Below are positions 33,988 to 42,843 of a stretch of 64,000 bases of DNA, piece by piece (the stretch's first letter is position 1; every line of letters begins with the position of its first letter). Under the pieces are notes generated by a model. The model made no database searches and was not told the origin of the DNA. It saw nothing but the letters and a program-made list of their open reading frames with translations. Source of the DNA: CAZISM01 sp964541895 (lineage in GTDB: Bacteria; Zhuqueibacterota; Zhuqueibacteria; Residuimicrobiales; Residuimicrobiaceae); the NCBI GenBank assembly GCA_964541895.1, contig CAZISM010000015.1, positions 3,693 through 67,692 on the forward strand, read 5' to 3'. The position numbers and the translations under genes were made by a program.

Positions 33988-34478
33988 GTTTCCTGACTCC
34001 TTGCAATAATATGTATATTTTCCGCTCCACCCATTTTTTTACGTGCGAGAGCGATAACCAGTATTATGACGGGGATGGCAAAAAAAATGGCCGACAACGA
34101 ACCCAGATCAGGGTCGTGCAGGCCCATGGCAACGGACGCCAGGCGTCCCAGATAGGCGAATACAAGCAAGATGAGCGCAGGTAACAGATAGATCAGGAAA
34201 GAAGCGCGGCTGACAAAACCGGGGGCAATCGCCACCTCGACATGATCGCCGGGCCGCACCTCCATGGCAGGGGGAATGATCAGATCCACGATGCGTTCCG
34301 CCTGTTCTCCGGAGAGGAGACACCTGGAATGACAGGAGGCACAGGCGGAAAATACCGACACGCTGGCCCTGGCAAACCGGCCGGTTACGCTGAGGATCAG
34401 GACATCTTTTTTGTGCAACGGTTGCTGAGAGTGGCTGAACGCCTGACAGTCTGATTCAGTATAGTTCGAACGATTCAT
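33984..34478 (-). CDS. rseC: RseC/MucC-family membrane protein
   Basis: The protein has 164 residues. Two adjacent membrane segments lie at about 92-112 and 126-148, preceded by a Cys-rich stretch (CASCHSRCLL) and a VRPGDHVEVAI turn, which are the family features. RseC-type genes often sit at the head of rnf operons and in gammaproteobacteria help reduce SoxR. Here it is first in the operon, overlapping rnfB. Its upstream region (34479-34572) is very AT-rich, as expected for a promoter, but I could not assign one clearly and it is cut by the assembly gap. Confidence 0.85.
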   Translation of the reverse strand: MNRSNYTESDCQAFSHSQQPLHKKDVLILSVTGRFARASVSVFSACASCHSRCLLSGEQAERIVDLIIPPAMEVRPGDHVEVAIAPGFVSRASFLIYLLPALILLVFAYLGRLASVAMGLHDPDLGSLSAIFFAIPVIILVIALARKKMGGAENIHIIARSQET

Positions 34479-34572
34479 AAAGGAAACAAGTTGATTAAGG
34501 ACAACTATAATTTTATAATTTGGTAAAAATGCAACTTATTTCCAAGATATTTTTTCACATGCGAAATTTTCG

Positions 34573-34672
34573 NNNNNNNNNNNNNNNNNNNNNNNNNNNN
34601 NNNNNNNNNNNNNNNNNNNNNNNNNNNNNNNNNNNNNNNNNNNNNNNNNNNNNNNNNNNNNNNNNNNNNNNN
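34573..34672. other. Assembly gap of 100 Ns
   Basis: Exactly 100 Ns join two contigs. The real distance and even the adjacency of the rnf operon and the BASS-symporter operon are therefore unproven. The 150 bases after it (34673-34823) hold no gene I can support: short open stretches exist on both strands but none with a recognisable protein, and they may be a gene fragment cut by the gap. Confidence 0.98.
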
Positions 34673-34823
34673 CAACCGCGGCATCGACGCGTTTGTGGAG
34701 CATGTGCAGAGCAGAACGGACTCAAGTCCTCGAGAAGGAAAAAACCTCCGGCATATCCATAACCTGCAAAAACGGCCAGGCCGAGTAGCGCCTTCTGCCA
34801 TCAGGCCGCAAGTCCATGAGAGG

Positions 34824-36089
34824 TTATCCGGCTGTTTGTTTTCTTTTCCAGAACGAGGCCAGTATCGAACCGGAAATATTCTGCCACGGACCAAAGATCG
34901 CCGGCGCCAGGGCGGCGCTGGAACTCTTCAACACCTCCATGGCCAGTCCCGAGGCCATGCCGCCGTTCTGCATGCCCACTTCGATCGCAACCGTGCGCGC
35001 GTCCGCCTCGCTTAATCGCAACGGTTTGGCAACCAGATAGCCAAAGAGGTAGCCCAGGAGGTTGTGCGCCATCGTCGCCAGCAGCAGCACCGGGCCGATC
35101 GCCAGCAAGGCCTGGCTCGAACGGGCGGTGATGATGGCAATGATAAAACAGATGGCGACCATGGACAACACCGGCAGCGCCTTGCTCATCCAGTCGTCGC
35201 GACGCTGTTGCCGCACGTACAACCACCATTTCACTATGACCACCACGGCGATAAAAAACAGGCCGAGAATCAGACCGGTTCGCACAACCGCCAGAGGTCC
35301 AAAGAACGTTGGTCCGCTCCACCACAACAGGGCCGCCCCCAGCATCGCCGCCAGCGCCAGTGCACCCAGTCCTCTGGAGGAGGTGAACGCTTTTTTATCT
35401 TCGTACAGTATTCTGTGGCATAAAAGCCCGGCCACGATCGGGACGATGATCATATTGAGGATGGACAACATCATGTCCATAAAATGGACCGGCACCAGCT
35501 GTCCGGCCAATACCTTGAACATAAAGGGCGTCATCAGCGGCGACATCAGGGTCGAGCAGGCGGTCATGGTGACCGACAGGGCGACATTGCCGCCGGCCAG
35601 ATAGGTCATGACGTTGGAAGCGACACCGCCGGGACAACAGCCGATGAGAATCAGGCCGGCCGCCACTTCCGGTGAAAAAGAAAACAGCGTCGCCAGGCCA
35701 TAGCCTACAAACGGCATGATGGTGAACTGCAGGAGCATGCCGATAGCCACCGGCCAGGGGATGAGCAGAATCCGTGAAAAATCCTTCACGCTCAGCGTGG
35801 TGCCCATGCCGAACATGATGATCTGAATGAGCGGGACGATCAGTCCCTTCAGGTCGTATCCGAGCCAGACGCCGAACAGACGGGGAAAAAACATCGACGC
35901 CGCCACAAAGGCAAACACCCAAAAGGTGAAGGAAAAACTGCTGTACGCTTTGTGTTGTCTGAATTGCAGAGCCGCCACGACGAACAGCAGAACCACGAGC
36001 ACACCGCTCTGCCGACCATGACCGGCAAGGCCCATCGCCAGGATCGCCAGCGTAAACAGGAGGATGGCATAGTTGAGGTATTTTGTCAT
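34824..36089 (-). CDS. BASS-family bile acid:sodium symporter-like transporter
   Basis: The protein has 421 residues (429 if the GTG at 36113 is used; ATG 36089 leads straight into the first hydrophobic segment). About ten membrane segments are visible, with the family motif GLILIGCCPGGVASNVMTYLAGGNVALSV. The C-terminal half ends with VAIEVGMQNGGMASGLAM, the second conserved Glu/Gly region of the sodium and substrate site. Members import bile acids, pantoate, 2-keto acids or sulfated compounds with sodium. It is the last gene after an exported enolase-type enzyme and an exported RraA-like aldolase, which suggests uptake of a keto acid or aldehyde-acid product. Confidence 0.85.
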   Translation of the reverse strand: MTKYLNYAILLFTLAILAMGLAGHGRQSGVLVVLLFVVAALQFRQHKAYSSFSFTFWVFAFVAASMFFPRLFGVWLGYDLKGLIVPLIQIIMFGMGTTLSVKDFSRILLIPWPVAIGMLLQFTIMPFVGYGLATLFSFSPEVAAGLILIGCCPGGVASNVMTYLAGGNVALSVTMTACSTLMSPLMTPFMFKVLAGQLVPVHFMDMMLSILNMIIVPIVAGLLCHRILYEDKKAFTSSRGLGALALAAMLGAALLWWSGPTFFGPLAVVRTGLILGLFFIAVVVIVKWWLYVRQQRRDDWMSKALPVLSMVAICFIIAIITARSSQALLAIGPVLLLATMAHNLLGYLFGYLVAKPLRLSEADARTVAIEVGMQNGGMASGLAMEVLKSSSAALAPAIFGPWQNISGSILASFWKRKQTAG

Positions 36090-36125
36090 ATCTTGACCAT
36101 TTTGCGTAATCACCTGCAGGAAAGA

Positions 36126-37484
36126 CTAACTCCACAGCCTATCGTGGCTTCGTTCTGACTCCCACTCGGGCGTGGGCGCAAACAGTTCCTCATCCTTGCC
36201 CAGGTGTTGTTTGATCACATCCAGGTTGGGCTCTACGCCCAGTCCCGGTGCATCCGGCACATGCGCAAAGCCGCCGGAACAGAGCGGTTTTTTCCCAACC
36301 ACCAGATCCTCCCACCAGCTCACATCCACCGAATGGTGCTCCAGCGCCACCACGTTCTGAGTGGCGGCTGCGCAGTGCAGATTCGCCATAAAGGAAAACG
36401 GCGAACCGGCAAAGTGCATGGCCATGGGGATGCCCTGCGTCTCGGCATAGTCGCCGATCCGCTTGGTCTCCAATATGCCGCCGGCAGTAGCCAGGTCGGG
36501 ATGAATCATGTCCACGGCCCGCGCATCGATCAGCGTTTTGAACGCCTCCAGGCCAAAGATATCTTCGCCGGTCAACGTCGGCACGTCGATGCTGCGGGTG
36601 ATCTCTTTGTGCATATCGGTGTATTGCCACGGCACCATGTCTTCCAGCCACGCCATTTGAAAGCCCTGCAGAGCCCGGCCGAGGCGGATGCAGCTGTTGA
36701 CATCGATGTGACCGAAATGATCCGCTGCCAGCGGCACCTCCATGCCGATGGTCTCGCGTATTTTCGCCACATACTCGGCCATGAGCGACACCCCCTTATC
36801 GGTGATCTGAACCTGGTTGAACGGATGCATGGTGGAATGATAGGCGTTCCAGTCGAACTGCAGCGGCAGGGTCAATGCGCCCGCTACGTTGCGGATCAGG
36901 CCGATGCCCAGGTCCATCTTGAGGAAGGTATACCCCATATCCAGCCGCTGTTTCATGCGCCGGGCATACTCGTGCGGATCGCTGGACATGGTTGTGTCCG
37001 TATACAGTCGGATTTTATCGCGATACTTGCCGCCCAGCATCTGATAGACCGGCACGTTAAACGCCTTGCCGGCCAGATCCCACAAGGCCATCTCCACGCC
37101 GGAGACGCCTCCGCCCTGGCGGCCGTGATGGCCGAACTGTTTGATCTTTTTAAACAGTTTTTCCACGTTGCAGGGATTTTCACCCAGGATACGGCTCTTC
37201 AGGAACAGCGCATACCGTTTGCTGCCGCCGTCACGGACTTCGCCATAGCCGCTGATGCCCTGGTTGGTATCGATGCGGATGATGGGCACATTCATGGGCG
37301 CATCTCTGATGGCGGCGACGCGCAGGTCGGTGATCTTTAATTCAGAGGGGCTGGAACGGCGATTGACATTTTGTGTGGCACAGGCGATCTGATCCTGAAA
37401 CGGGATCAGGGCCAGGGACACGCCGCCGAGCATCGAGCGGGTAAAGAATTCGCGTCGGCTGTTTCCAGATCGATCATGCGACAT
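36126..37484 (-). CDS. Tat-exported enolase-superfamily enzyme (mandelate racemase/muconate lactonising type)
   Basis: The protein has 452 residues. The N-terminus is a twin-arginine signal (SRREFFTRSMLGGVSLALIP). The capping domain is followed by a barrel with the likely base motif Lys189-x-Asp191 (FLKMDLG), metal ligands Asp255 (AADHFG), Glu281 (WLEDMV) and Glu307 (TGEDIFG), and His357 (AMHFAGSP) on the opposite face. All key positions are filled, so it should be active. Members of this branch dehydrate or epimerise sugar acids. Export of such an enzyme is unusual. It is 29 bases after the RraA-like gene and 36 before the symporter, in one operon. Confidence 0.9.
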   Translation of the reverse strand: MSHDRSGNSRREFFTRSMLGGVSLALIPFQDQIACATQNVNRRSSPSELKITDLRVAAIRDAPMNVPIIRIDTNQGISGYGEVRDGGSKRYALFLKSRILGENPCNVEKLFKKIKQFGHHGRQGGGVSGVEMALWDLAGKAFNVPVYQMLGGKYRDKIRLYTDTTMSSDPHEYARRMKQRLDMGYTFLKMDLGIGLIRNVAGALTLPLQFDWNAYHSTMHPFNQVQITDKGVSLMAEYVAKIRETIGMEVPLAADHFGHIDVNSCIRLGRALQGFQMAWLEDMVPWQYTDMHKEITRSIDVPTLTGEDIFGLEAFKTLIDARAVDMIHPDLATAGGILETKRIGDYAETQGIPMAMHFAGSPFSFMANLHCAAATQNVVALEHHSVDVSWWEDLVVGKKPLCSGGFAHVPDAPGLGVEPNLDVIKQHLGKDEELFAPTPEWESERSHDRLWS

Positions 37485-37513
37485 GGTGCGCTCCTTATGA
37501 ATAATTGCGGTCT

Positions 37514-38434
37514 CTACCAGGTTCTTTTATCGAGAATCTCTTTAATCGCCTCTTTGGGCACTGCGAGGTTGTCCATATTGGCCTGCAGCCATTTGGCGAA
37601 ATCCTGGCGAATCTCTTCGCTCCATTGCGAATCGATCTGACCGGGCGTGTATTTGCCTTCCCGCAACCGTTGATGGCCGAACTGATCGCGCAGCATGATG
37701 GCTTCAGCCTTTTGCACCACTTTTTCCGCCAGATGCGCCGGAATGAAAATCACCCCTTCGCGCTTGGCCAGAACCACATCCCCGGGGAACACCGTAGCGC
37801 CGCCGATCCGTATCGGCAGATTGATGCCCGCCAGCGTCATATCCTTGATAAAAGAGGGGTGCCAGCCGCGCACCCAGGCGTTGAATCCGGCCAGGTCTTC
37901 CAGGCCTTCGAGATCGCGCACGCTGCCGTCAAAGACGACGCCGTTGCCGGACTTGCTGTAAATGGCGTTGCCCAGATTGTCACCGATCAGGGTGCCATCC
38001 GCAATCTTGCCGTACGAGTCGGCCACATAGACGTCGCCCTTTTGCAGCATGTCGATGGGCCAGGAGTTGGAAGGGCCGATGCGGCCTTCGGACTTGCCCG
38101 CGCTATCCACCAGCTTTTTCAAATCCGCGCGCACGGGCATGTACATGGCGGTCAAGGCGCGGCCGACCATGGGCTGATCCGGCCGGATCATCTGCCAGCC
38201 GCCTTCGAATTGACAGGGATAGCCTTCAGCGGCCAGCAGCGCCCAGGCCTCTTCGATGGAGACGTTTTTCATGCGCTGCAGTATGCCGTCCGCCACTCGC
38301 GGACGGCCGTCGGGGTAGCGCTCACCCTGCCATTCGGGAGAGAGATAGATCACGCGTGCTTTTGGCGCGATCTCTTGCGCCGTCACCAGCAGGGGCAACA
38401 GAACACAGACAGTAATCAGCCATCGTGTTTTCAC
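37514..38434 (-). CDS. Exported RraA-like aldolase/hydrolyase
   Basis: The protein has 306 residues. A signal peptide (MKTRWLITVCVLLPLLVTAQ) precedes the RraA fold. GDNLGNAIYSKSGNGVVFDG followed by SVRDLEGL is the family's G-D ... D-G-x-x-R-D active-site signature, and MTLAGINLPIRIGGATVFPGDVVLA is the later conserved region. Relatives include HMG/CHA aldolases and 2-keto-3-deoxy sugar-acid aldolases that release pyruvate with a divalent metal. The C-terminus is longer than a typical about 210-residue RraA, extended by about 60 helical residues. Both it and the following enolase-type enzyme carry export signals, so they may act in sequence in the periplasm. Confidence 0.85.
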   Translation of the reverse strand: MKTRWLITVCVLLPLLVTAQEIAPKARVIYLSPEWQGERYPDGRPRVADGILQRMKNVSIEEAWALLAAEGYPCQFEGGWQMIRPDQPMVGRALTAMYMPVRADLKKLVDSAGKSEGRIGPSNSWPIDMLQKGDVYVADSYGKIADGTLIGDNLGNAIYSKSGNGVVFDGSVRDLEGLEDLAGFNAWVRGWHPSFIKDMTLAGINLPIRIGGATVFPGDVVLAKREGVIFIPAHLAEKVVQKAEAIMLRDQFGHQRLREGKYTPGQIDSQWSEEIRQDFAKWLQANMDNLAVPKEAIKEILDKRTW

Positions 38435-38442
38435 ACCTCACC

Positions 38443-39891
38443 TCACAGTTCAGGTAATCTATCCATGCCATGGTTTATGGCATCGGCCTGCATAATCCGA
38501 TACAGCTCATCCTGCACCGCCTGCTCCAGCGGCGCCGGCGTGTGCGTTTGCAGCAGTTCGAGGACGCGCCGGTGCGCCCGTTCTCCGATCGTCCATTCCC
38601 CCTTGGCCTGCCGCACCTGATAGGGATCGCGATCGATCACATCCGACGGCACCGCAAACTCGTCGCGCAGAAAACGAATGGTGGTGTCAGAGGTGAGAAA
38701 ATGTTCGCCGCTGTCGATATCGCCATAGAGATCCTCTGCCAGCCGTTCGCCCCGTGCCTGCACGCCGCGAACCAGCCGCTTGGCCATGGCGCAGATTTCA
38801 TGATCGATCACCAGCTTTTCAAAGGAAATGCAATTCTCAAAATCCATCATGCCCGGGCCGGAGATGACGTTGATGCCGGTCAGCGCCGCCAGGGTGGCGC
38901 TCATGCCCGCTTCCAGGCCGGACTGGGCATCCAGCACTTTGGCGTCGGTGATGGTCATGTAGGCATGCGTCGGCATATTAAAATACTTGCCGATTTGGGC
39001 ATACCCGCATTCGATCATCATGGTTTCCACGGCGCCCATGGGTGTGGTGCCGGTGCGCAGATCCATGGCCACCGGCGAACCGCCGTAAATCAGCGGCGCT
39101 CCCGGCGCAGCCAGCTGAGCGATGACCACGCCGCTCAACGTTTCCGCCGTATGCTGCACCAGCGCACCGCTCAAGGTGACCGGGGCCGTGCTGCCGGTCA
39201 ACGGCATGGATACGAACTCGGCCGGAATGCCGGCCCTGGCACAATCGATCAGCGCCTGACAGGTCAGATTGCTCCATTTCAACGGCGGCGACGGACAGCA
39301 ATCGAAAATGGCCAGGGGCTTTTCCCGCAAGGCCGCCGCTGATCCGCGCACGGTGGCAAGCAGTTCATACATGACTTGAAATCCGGACAGCGTAAAGGTG
39401 CCGGTGATGACGGGCTTGACGGAATGCAACAGGGCGATAAAGAGACGATAGCGGTCAGCGATGTCCTGAGGCGTATCACTGCTGACCAGACCGGTGCTTT
39501 GCCCGGCCAGATGCGGCAACGCATCCGTCAGCTTCGCCAGCGTGACCAGATCCCGGCTCACCGGTTTGCGCTCTTTTTGTGAAGGCCATTCCAGCACATT
39601 GAGCGCGGATGAGCCAGGATCAAAATGGATTTCGCTGTCCGCCAGGTTCATGGCCGGCTGACCGGTTCGATCGTACAGGATGATGCTACCGGGAACGGTG
39701 TTAAGGCACTGTTGGATCAGTGCAGAGGGAATGAGAAGACGCCGGTCGCGGGGATGGCAACCGGCGGCAAGGAGCAAATCAACAGCCTGTTTGTTTTCAA
39801 CCAGAACGCCCACGTGCTGCAAGACGTCATAGGCTTCGCCGACGATGCGCTCAAGCAATCTGGTATCAAGCAAGGTGAGTGACGGACGCAT
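38443..39891 (-). CDS. MttB-superfamily methyltransferase-like protein (non-pyrrolysine)
   Basis: The protein has 482 residues with no in-frame amber codon used. The barrel shows family features: SDTPQDIADRYRLFIAL, GTTPMGAVETMMIECGYAQIG, and DAKVLDAQSGLEAGMSATLA leading to a DHEICAMAKRLVRG helix. Homologues such as glycine betaine (MtgB) or proline betaine methyltransferases move a methyl group from a quaternary amine to a corrinoid protein. No corrinoid protein or activating enzyme is encoded nearby, so its partner, if any, is elsewhere. It starts the operon that continues with RraA-like, enolase-type and BASS genes, 8 bases before the RraA-like gene. Confidence 0.85.
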   Translation of the reverse strand: MRPSLTLLDTRLLERIVGEAYDVLQHVGVLVENKQAVDLLLAAGCHPRDRRLLIPSALIQQCLNTVPGSIILYDRTGQPAMNLADSEIHFDPGSSALNVLEWPSQKERKPVSRDLVTLAKLTDALPHLAGQSTGLVSSDTPQDIADRYRLFIALLHSVKPVITGTFTLSGFQVMYELLATVRGSAAALREKPLAIFDCCPSPPLKWSNLTCQALIDCARAGIPAEFVSMPLTGSTAPVTLSGALVQHTAETLSGVVIAQLAAPGAPLIYGGSPVAMDLRTGTTPMGAVETMMIECGYAQIGKYFNMPTHAYMTITDAKVLDAQSGLEAGMSATLAALTGINVISGPGMMDFENCISFEKLVIDHEICAMAKRLVRGVQARGERLAEDLYGDIDSGEHFLTSDTTIRFLRDEFAVPSDVIDRDPYQVRQAKGEWTIGERAHRRVLELLQTHTPAPLEQAVQDELYRIMQADAINHGMDRLPEL

Positions 39892-39970
39892 GCAGAGTGA
39901 TTCTCCCTAACCTGGATAGCCGGAACCGTTGCCGGGCGCCCCGTTCGGTCACCCGGCCGTGATGGACTCT

Positions 39971-40000
39971 TTTGCATCAGATCTGAACAAAACATGCAAA
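39971..40000. promoter_or_regulatory. Inverted repeat, possible operator of the MttB operon
   Basis: TTTGCAT (39971-39977) and ATGCAAA (39994-40000) are perfect 7-base inverted arms with 16 bases between them; the spacer opens with the palindrome CAGATCTG (39978-39985). It lies just downstream of a candidate promoter and 80 bases before the MttB-like start, a usual place for a repressor site. Confidence 0.4.
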
Positions 40001-40016
40001 CGTCTGATCGGGTTCT

Positions 40017-40045
40017 ACTTTAGCTAATTTCATGGAGAGAATCAA
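40017..40045 (-). promoter_or_regulatory. Candidate sigma-70 promoter for the MttB/RraA/enolase/BASS operon
   Basis: On the minus strand: -35 TTGATT (40045-40040), 17-base spacer, -10 TAAAGT (40022-40017), each matching four of six consensus bases. It is in the only non-coding stretch before the operon (39892-40055), immediately upstream of the inverted repeat at 39971-40000. Confidence 0.4.
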
Positions 40046-40055
40046 GTCTTTTCCG

Positions 40056-41591
40056 TCAATTGCTTTTCTTAATATCCTCCACCACGGGCCGGTCGAATTC
40101 GAAATCCCACATGGTTTTTCTTTTCAGATCCGCCACGGCCAGTTTGTATTCTATGAACGAACGCAGATAAGAGGTCTTGGCCTGCGTCAAACGGTTTCGA
40201 TCCAGCGCCAGTTCCTGACTGGTGATATCGCCGTTGTTAAAACGCGCCAGGGAAATATCGAACGCCCGCTGCGCCACGTCCTGATTTCTGTTCAGCACCA
40301 GCAGCTTGTTCTCGGACTCGCGCAGCCGCGATACCACTTCGCGTACCTGACGCTGGATGGTCACTTTTTCCTCTGCCAGAGAAAGCTGCTGTGTCTGCAG
40401 CTGTGCTTTGGCGGATTGGACCTCGGCCGAGTTCACGCCCCAGTCCCAGATCGGCACCGACAGCGTAAACACCACGCCGCGATTGTGCGGACGTCGTTTC
40501 ATATCTTCCTTGCTGGAACTCCACAACAGATTCCACGCCGAGCCGTACGGCAGCGCCGAATCGCTGACACCGGTCAAATCATAAAACGCCGACACGTCGC
40601 CGCGGACGGCGCTTCTGGCATCCACCTGTTTGACATTGAGCCTGGACAGATCGACATCGATCTCCCTCTCGCGAACCTCGGAACGGTACTTTAGCGCGCG
40701 TTGCAGCGCAGCCGGCTCGTCGACCTGAAACGAGTTCCAGCGAAAATCGGTGTCAACGCCGACGGAATCCGAGAGCACCAGTCCGATCAGCTGTTTGAAC
40801 ATATCTTCGCTGCTTTGCAGCGCTCCGGCGGCGGTCAACAAATCGCTCTGGCTCTGAGCAAGATCCACTTCCATCTGCAGGGCTTCCACCTCGGGAATCA
40901 GGCCGGATTCGAATTTCTTTTTGGCCAGATCATAGAGCTCCTGCTGCTGTTTGACGTTCTCCTCGGCGATCTGCTTCTGGCGGGTGGATTCGTACAAATC
41001 AAAAAACGAACGGGTGACCGAATACACCAGATCCAGTTCACTGCGACGAAAGACCTGTCGCGTCCGTTCAAAATTGAGATTCGCGGTGGTGAGACCCAGC
41101 TTCAGGGTGTTGACCGTAAACAGCGGCTGCGACATGCGCAGGCTGACCGAAGAGATCAATTCGCTTCTCTTGACCTCCCCTTCCACGTCCATCTGATAGG
41201 TGGACACATCGCGATGGTAGGCCTGTGTCCGCAACGTCAGTTTGCCGTCGGTGGGCAGCGGTTGTGAAATATCGAACGTGCCCTGATAGCGAAGATCGCC
41301 CGTGGTATTGAACACCGGCAGCTGTCCGGGCACGGGGATTTCAGAAACCATCTCGTTCCAGCTCGGGGCGTTCAACTGCAGGTTGGCGTTGGTCTTGAAC
41401 CGGCCGCGCGCAGCAATGAGATTTTGATCGGCCTGGATGAGCGAGAGCTGCAGCGCTTTGACCTGATAGCTCTTTTCCAGCGCAATGGCAATGGCTTGGT
41501 CGAGCGTCAGGGTGGTCCGCTCGCGGGCAAACCCCGGTTTGACAAAAAGTATACATCCCAGAAGAGCGATACATGTGATCGTTTTACGCAT
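40056..41591 (-). CDS. TolC-family outer-membrane efflux channel
   Basis: The protein has 511 residues. ATG 41591 begins a signal peptide MRKTITCIALLGCILFVKPGFA; an upstream ATG at 41618 overlaps the permease stop by eight bases. Two OEP halves of long helices are visible, each with typical features such as LTLDQAIAIALEKSYQVKALQL and AEEKVTIQRQVREVVSRLRE, and Asn/Gln-rich helical hairpins. It forms the trimeric outer-membrane and periplasmic tunnel of tripartite pumps. It is the last gene of a five-gene run with two adaptors and a permease. Confidence 0.9.
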   Translation of the reverse strand: MRKTITCIALLGCILFVKPGFARERTTLTLDQAIAIALEKSYQVKALQLSLIQADQNLIAARGRFKTNANLQLNAPSWNEMVSEIPVPGQLPVFNTTGDLRYQGTFDISQPLPTDGKLTLRTQAYHRDVSTYQMDVEGEVKRSELISSVSLRMSQPLFTVNTLKLGLTTANLNFERTRQVFRRSELDLVYSVTRSFFDLYESTRQKQIAEENVKQQQELYDLAKKKFESGLIPEVEALQMEVDLAQSQSDLLTAAGALQSSEDMFKQLIGLVLSDSVGVDTDFRWNSFQVDEPAALQRALKYRSEVREREIDVDLSRLNVKQVDARSAVRGDVSAFYDLTGVSDSALPYGSAWNLLWSSSKEDMKRRPHNRGVVFTLSVPIWDWGVNSAEVQSAKAQLQTQQLSLAEEKVTIQRQVREVVSRLRESENKLLVLNRNQDVAQRAFDISLARFNNGDITSQELALDRNRLTQAKTSYLRSFIEYKLAVADLKRKTMWDFEFDRPVVEDIKKSN

Positions 41592-41610
41592 ATCCCGTCC
41601 TGTAAGATCT

Positions 41611-42843
41611 CTATTCATAACGCAAAGCCACAATGGGATCCAGCTCGGCCGCTTTTCGTGCCGGATATATGCCAAACATGATTCCTACCGCCGCCGACAC
41701 GCTAAAGGCCAGCAGGATGGCATAAATGGACACAATGGTGCGCCAGCCGGCATAGAGGGCAATCACCTTGGTGAGCACAAAACCCAGGAACACACCGATG
41801 AGGCCGCCGACAAAACTCAGCGTCACGGCTTCCACCAGAAATTGGCTGAGAATATCATGGCGACGCGCACCCACGGCCCGGCGGATACCCACCTCCCGGG
41901 TCCGTTCCAGCACCGACGCCAGCATGATGTTCATGATGCCGATACCACCGACCAGCAGGGAAATGCCGGCGATCGCCCCCATGACGATGTTGAAAATCCG
42001 CTGCGTCTTCTGCCGCTGTTTCAGCAACGCCTCCGGCACGGTGATGTTGAAATCGCTGGTCAGATTGTGCCGGCGGTTCATGGTTTGCAGCACCAGATTG
42101 GCCGCTTCCTGTATACGATCCGCGTCTTTGACTTCCACTACAATTCGATCGATTTCGCTTTCAAAGGTGCTGCGCGGAAATCGTTTGATGGCCGATGAAA
42201 TGGGTATATAAATATTCTTGTTCAGGTCCTGGGCCGCACCGCCGCTGCCGGCGCTCATGGCCGGTTTGCGTTCCATGACGCCGATCACCTTGTACCAGCT
42301 CTTGCCGATTTTTATGTGTTCGCCGAGAGGATTTTGAAAGTGAAACAGGCTGGTCTTGACATCCGCGCCCAGCACCGCCACGCGGCGGCCTTCCATGACA
42401 TCCAGGTAGTTGAAAAAAGAGCCCTGCTGGGGCAGGTAGGTCATGGCGGTCTCAAAATCGGGCGTAGTGCCCACCACCATCCCTTCCACCTTTTCCTGCT
42501 TGTAAAGCACATCCGCTTTTTCCTGGCGCTGGGGAATGCCCACATGCACCAGGGGATTGACCAGTTCATGCGCATGCGCATCCAGCAGCGTGAGGCCGCG
42601 GGAAAGATTGCTCCGGCCCTTGCCCTCTTCCTTATCCTCCACCGGGATATCGTCGATGATGATGTTGTTCATGCCCATGAGCTGGATCTGTTGCAGGGCC
42701 TCCTGCTTGGCGCCTTCGCCGATGGACAACATGGCGATGACAGCCGCCACACCGAAAATGATGCCCAGGGCGGTGAGGATGGAGCGCAGCTTGTGACTGC
42801 GCAGCCCTTCCATGCCGATTAAAACGCTTTCTCTGTTGATCAT
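41611..42843 (-). CDS. MacB/FtsX-type ABC transporter permease (no ATPase domain)
   Basis: The protein has 410 residues. One membrane segment lies near the N-terminus (LTALGIIFGVAAVIAMLSIG), then the large periplasmic MacB_PCD domain (about 45-280), and three C-terminal segments (FtsX domain, with GGIGIMNIMLASVLERTREVGIRRAVGA). This is the mechanotransmission permease of MacAB-TolC-type systems, which export peptides, toxins or lipoproteins. It lacks the ATPase fused in MacB and none is encoded in the operon. It overlaps the PH-like gene by four bases. Confidence 0.9.
   Translation of the reverse strand: MINRESVLIGMEGLRSHKLRSILTALGIIFGVAAVIAMLSIGEGAKQEALQQIQLMGMNNIIIDDIPVEDKEEGKGRSNLSRGLTLLDAHAHELVNPLVHVGIPQRQEKADVLYKQEKVEGMVVGTTPDFETAMTYLPQQGSFFNYLDVMEGRRVAVLGADVKTSLFHFQNPLGEHIKIGKSWYKVIGVMERKPAMSAGSGGAAQDLNKNIYIPISSAIKRFPRSTFESEIDRIVVEVKDADRIQEAANLVLQTMNRRHNLTSDFNITVPEALLKQRQKTQRIFNIVMGAIAGISLLVGGIGIMNIMLASVLERTREVGIRRAVGARRHDILSQFLVEAVTLSFVGGLIGVFLGFVLTKVIALYAGWRTIVSIYAILLAFSVSAAVGIMFGIYPARKAAELDPIVALRYE

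Noticed and set aside
34505..34894. Open frame on the minus strand running through the N-run
   Set aside because: It crosses the assembly gap and the translated part has no recognisable protein; length comes from Ns.
38443..39891. Pyrrolysine-containing trimethylamine methyltransferase
   Set aside because: There is no in-frame amber codon; it belongs to the non-pyrrolysine branch.
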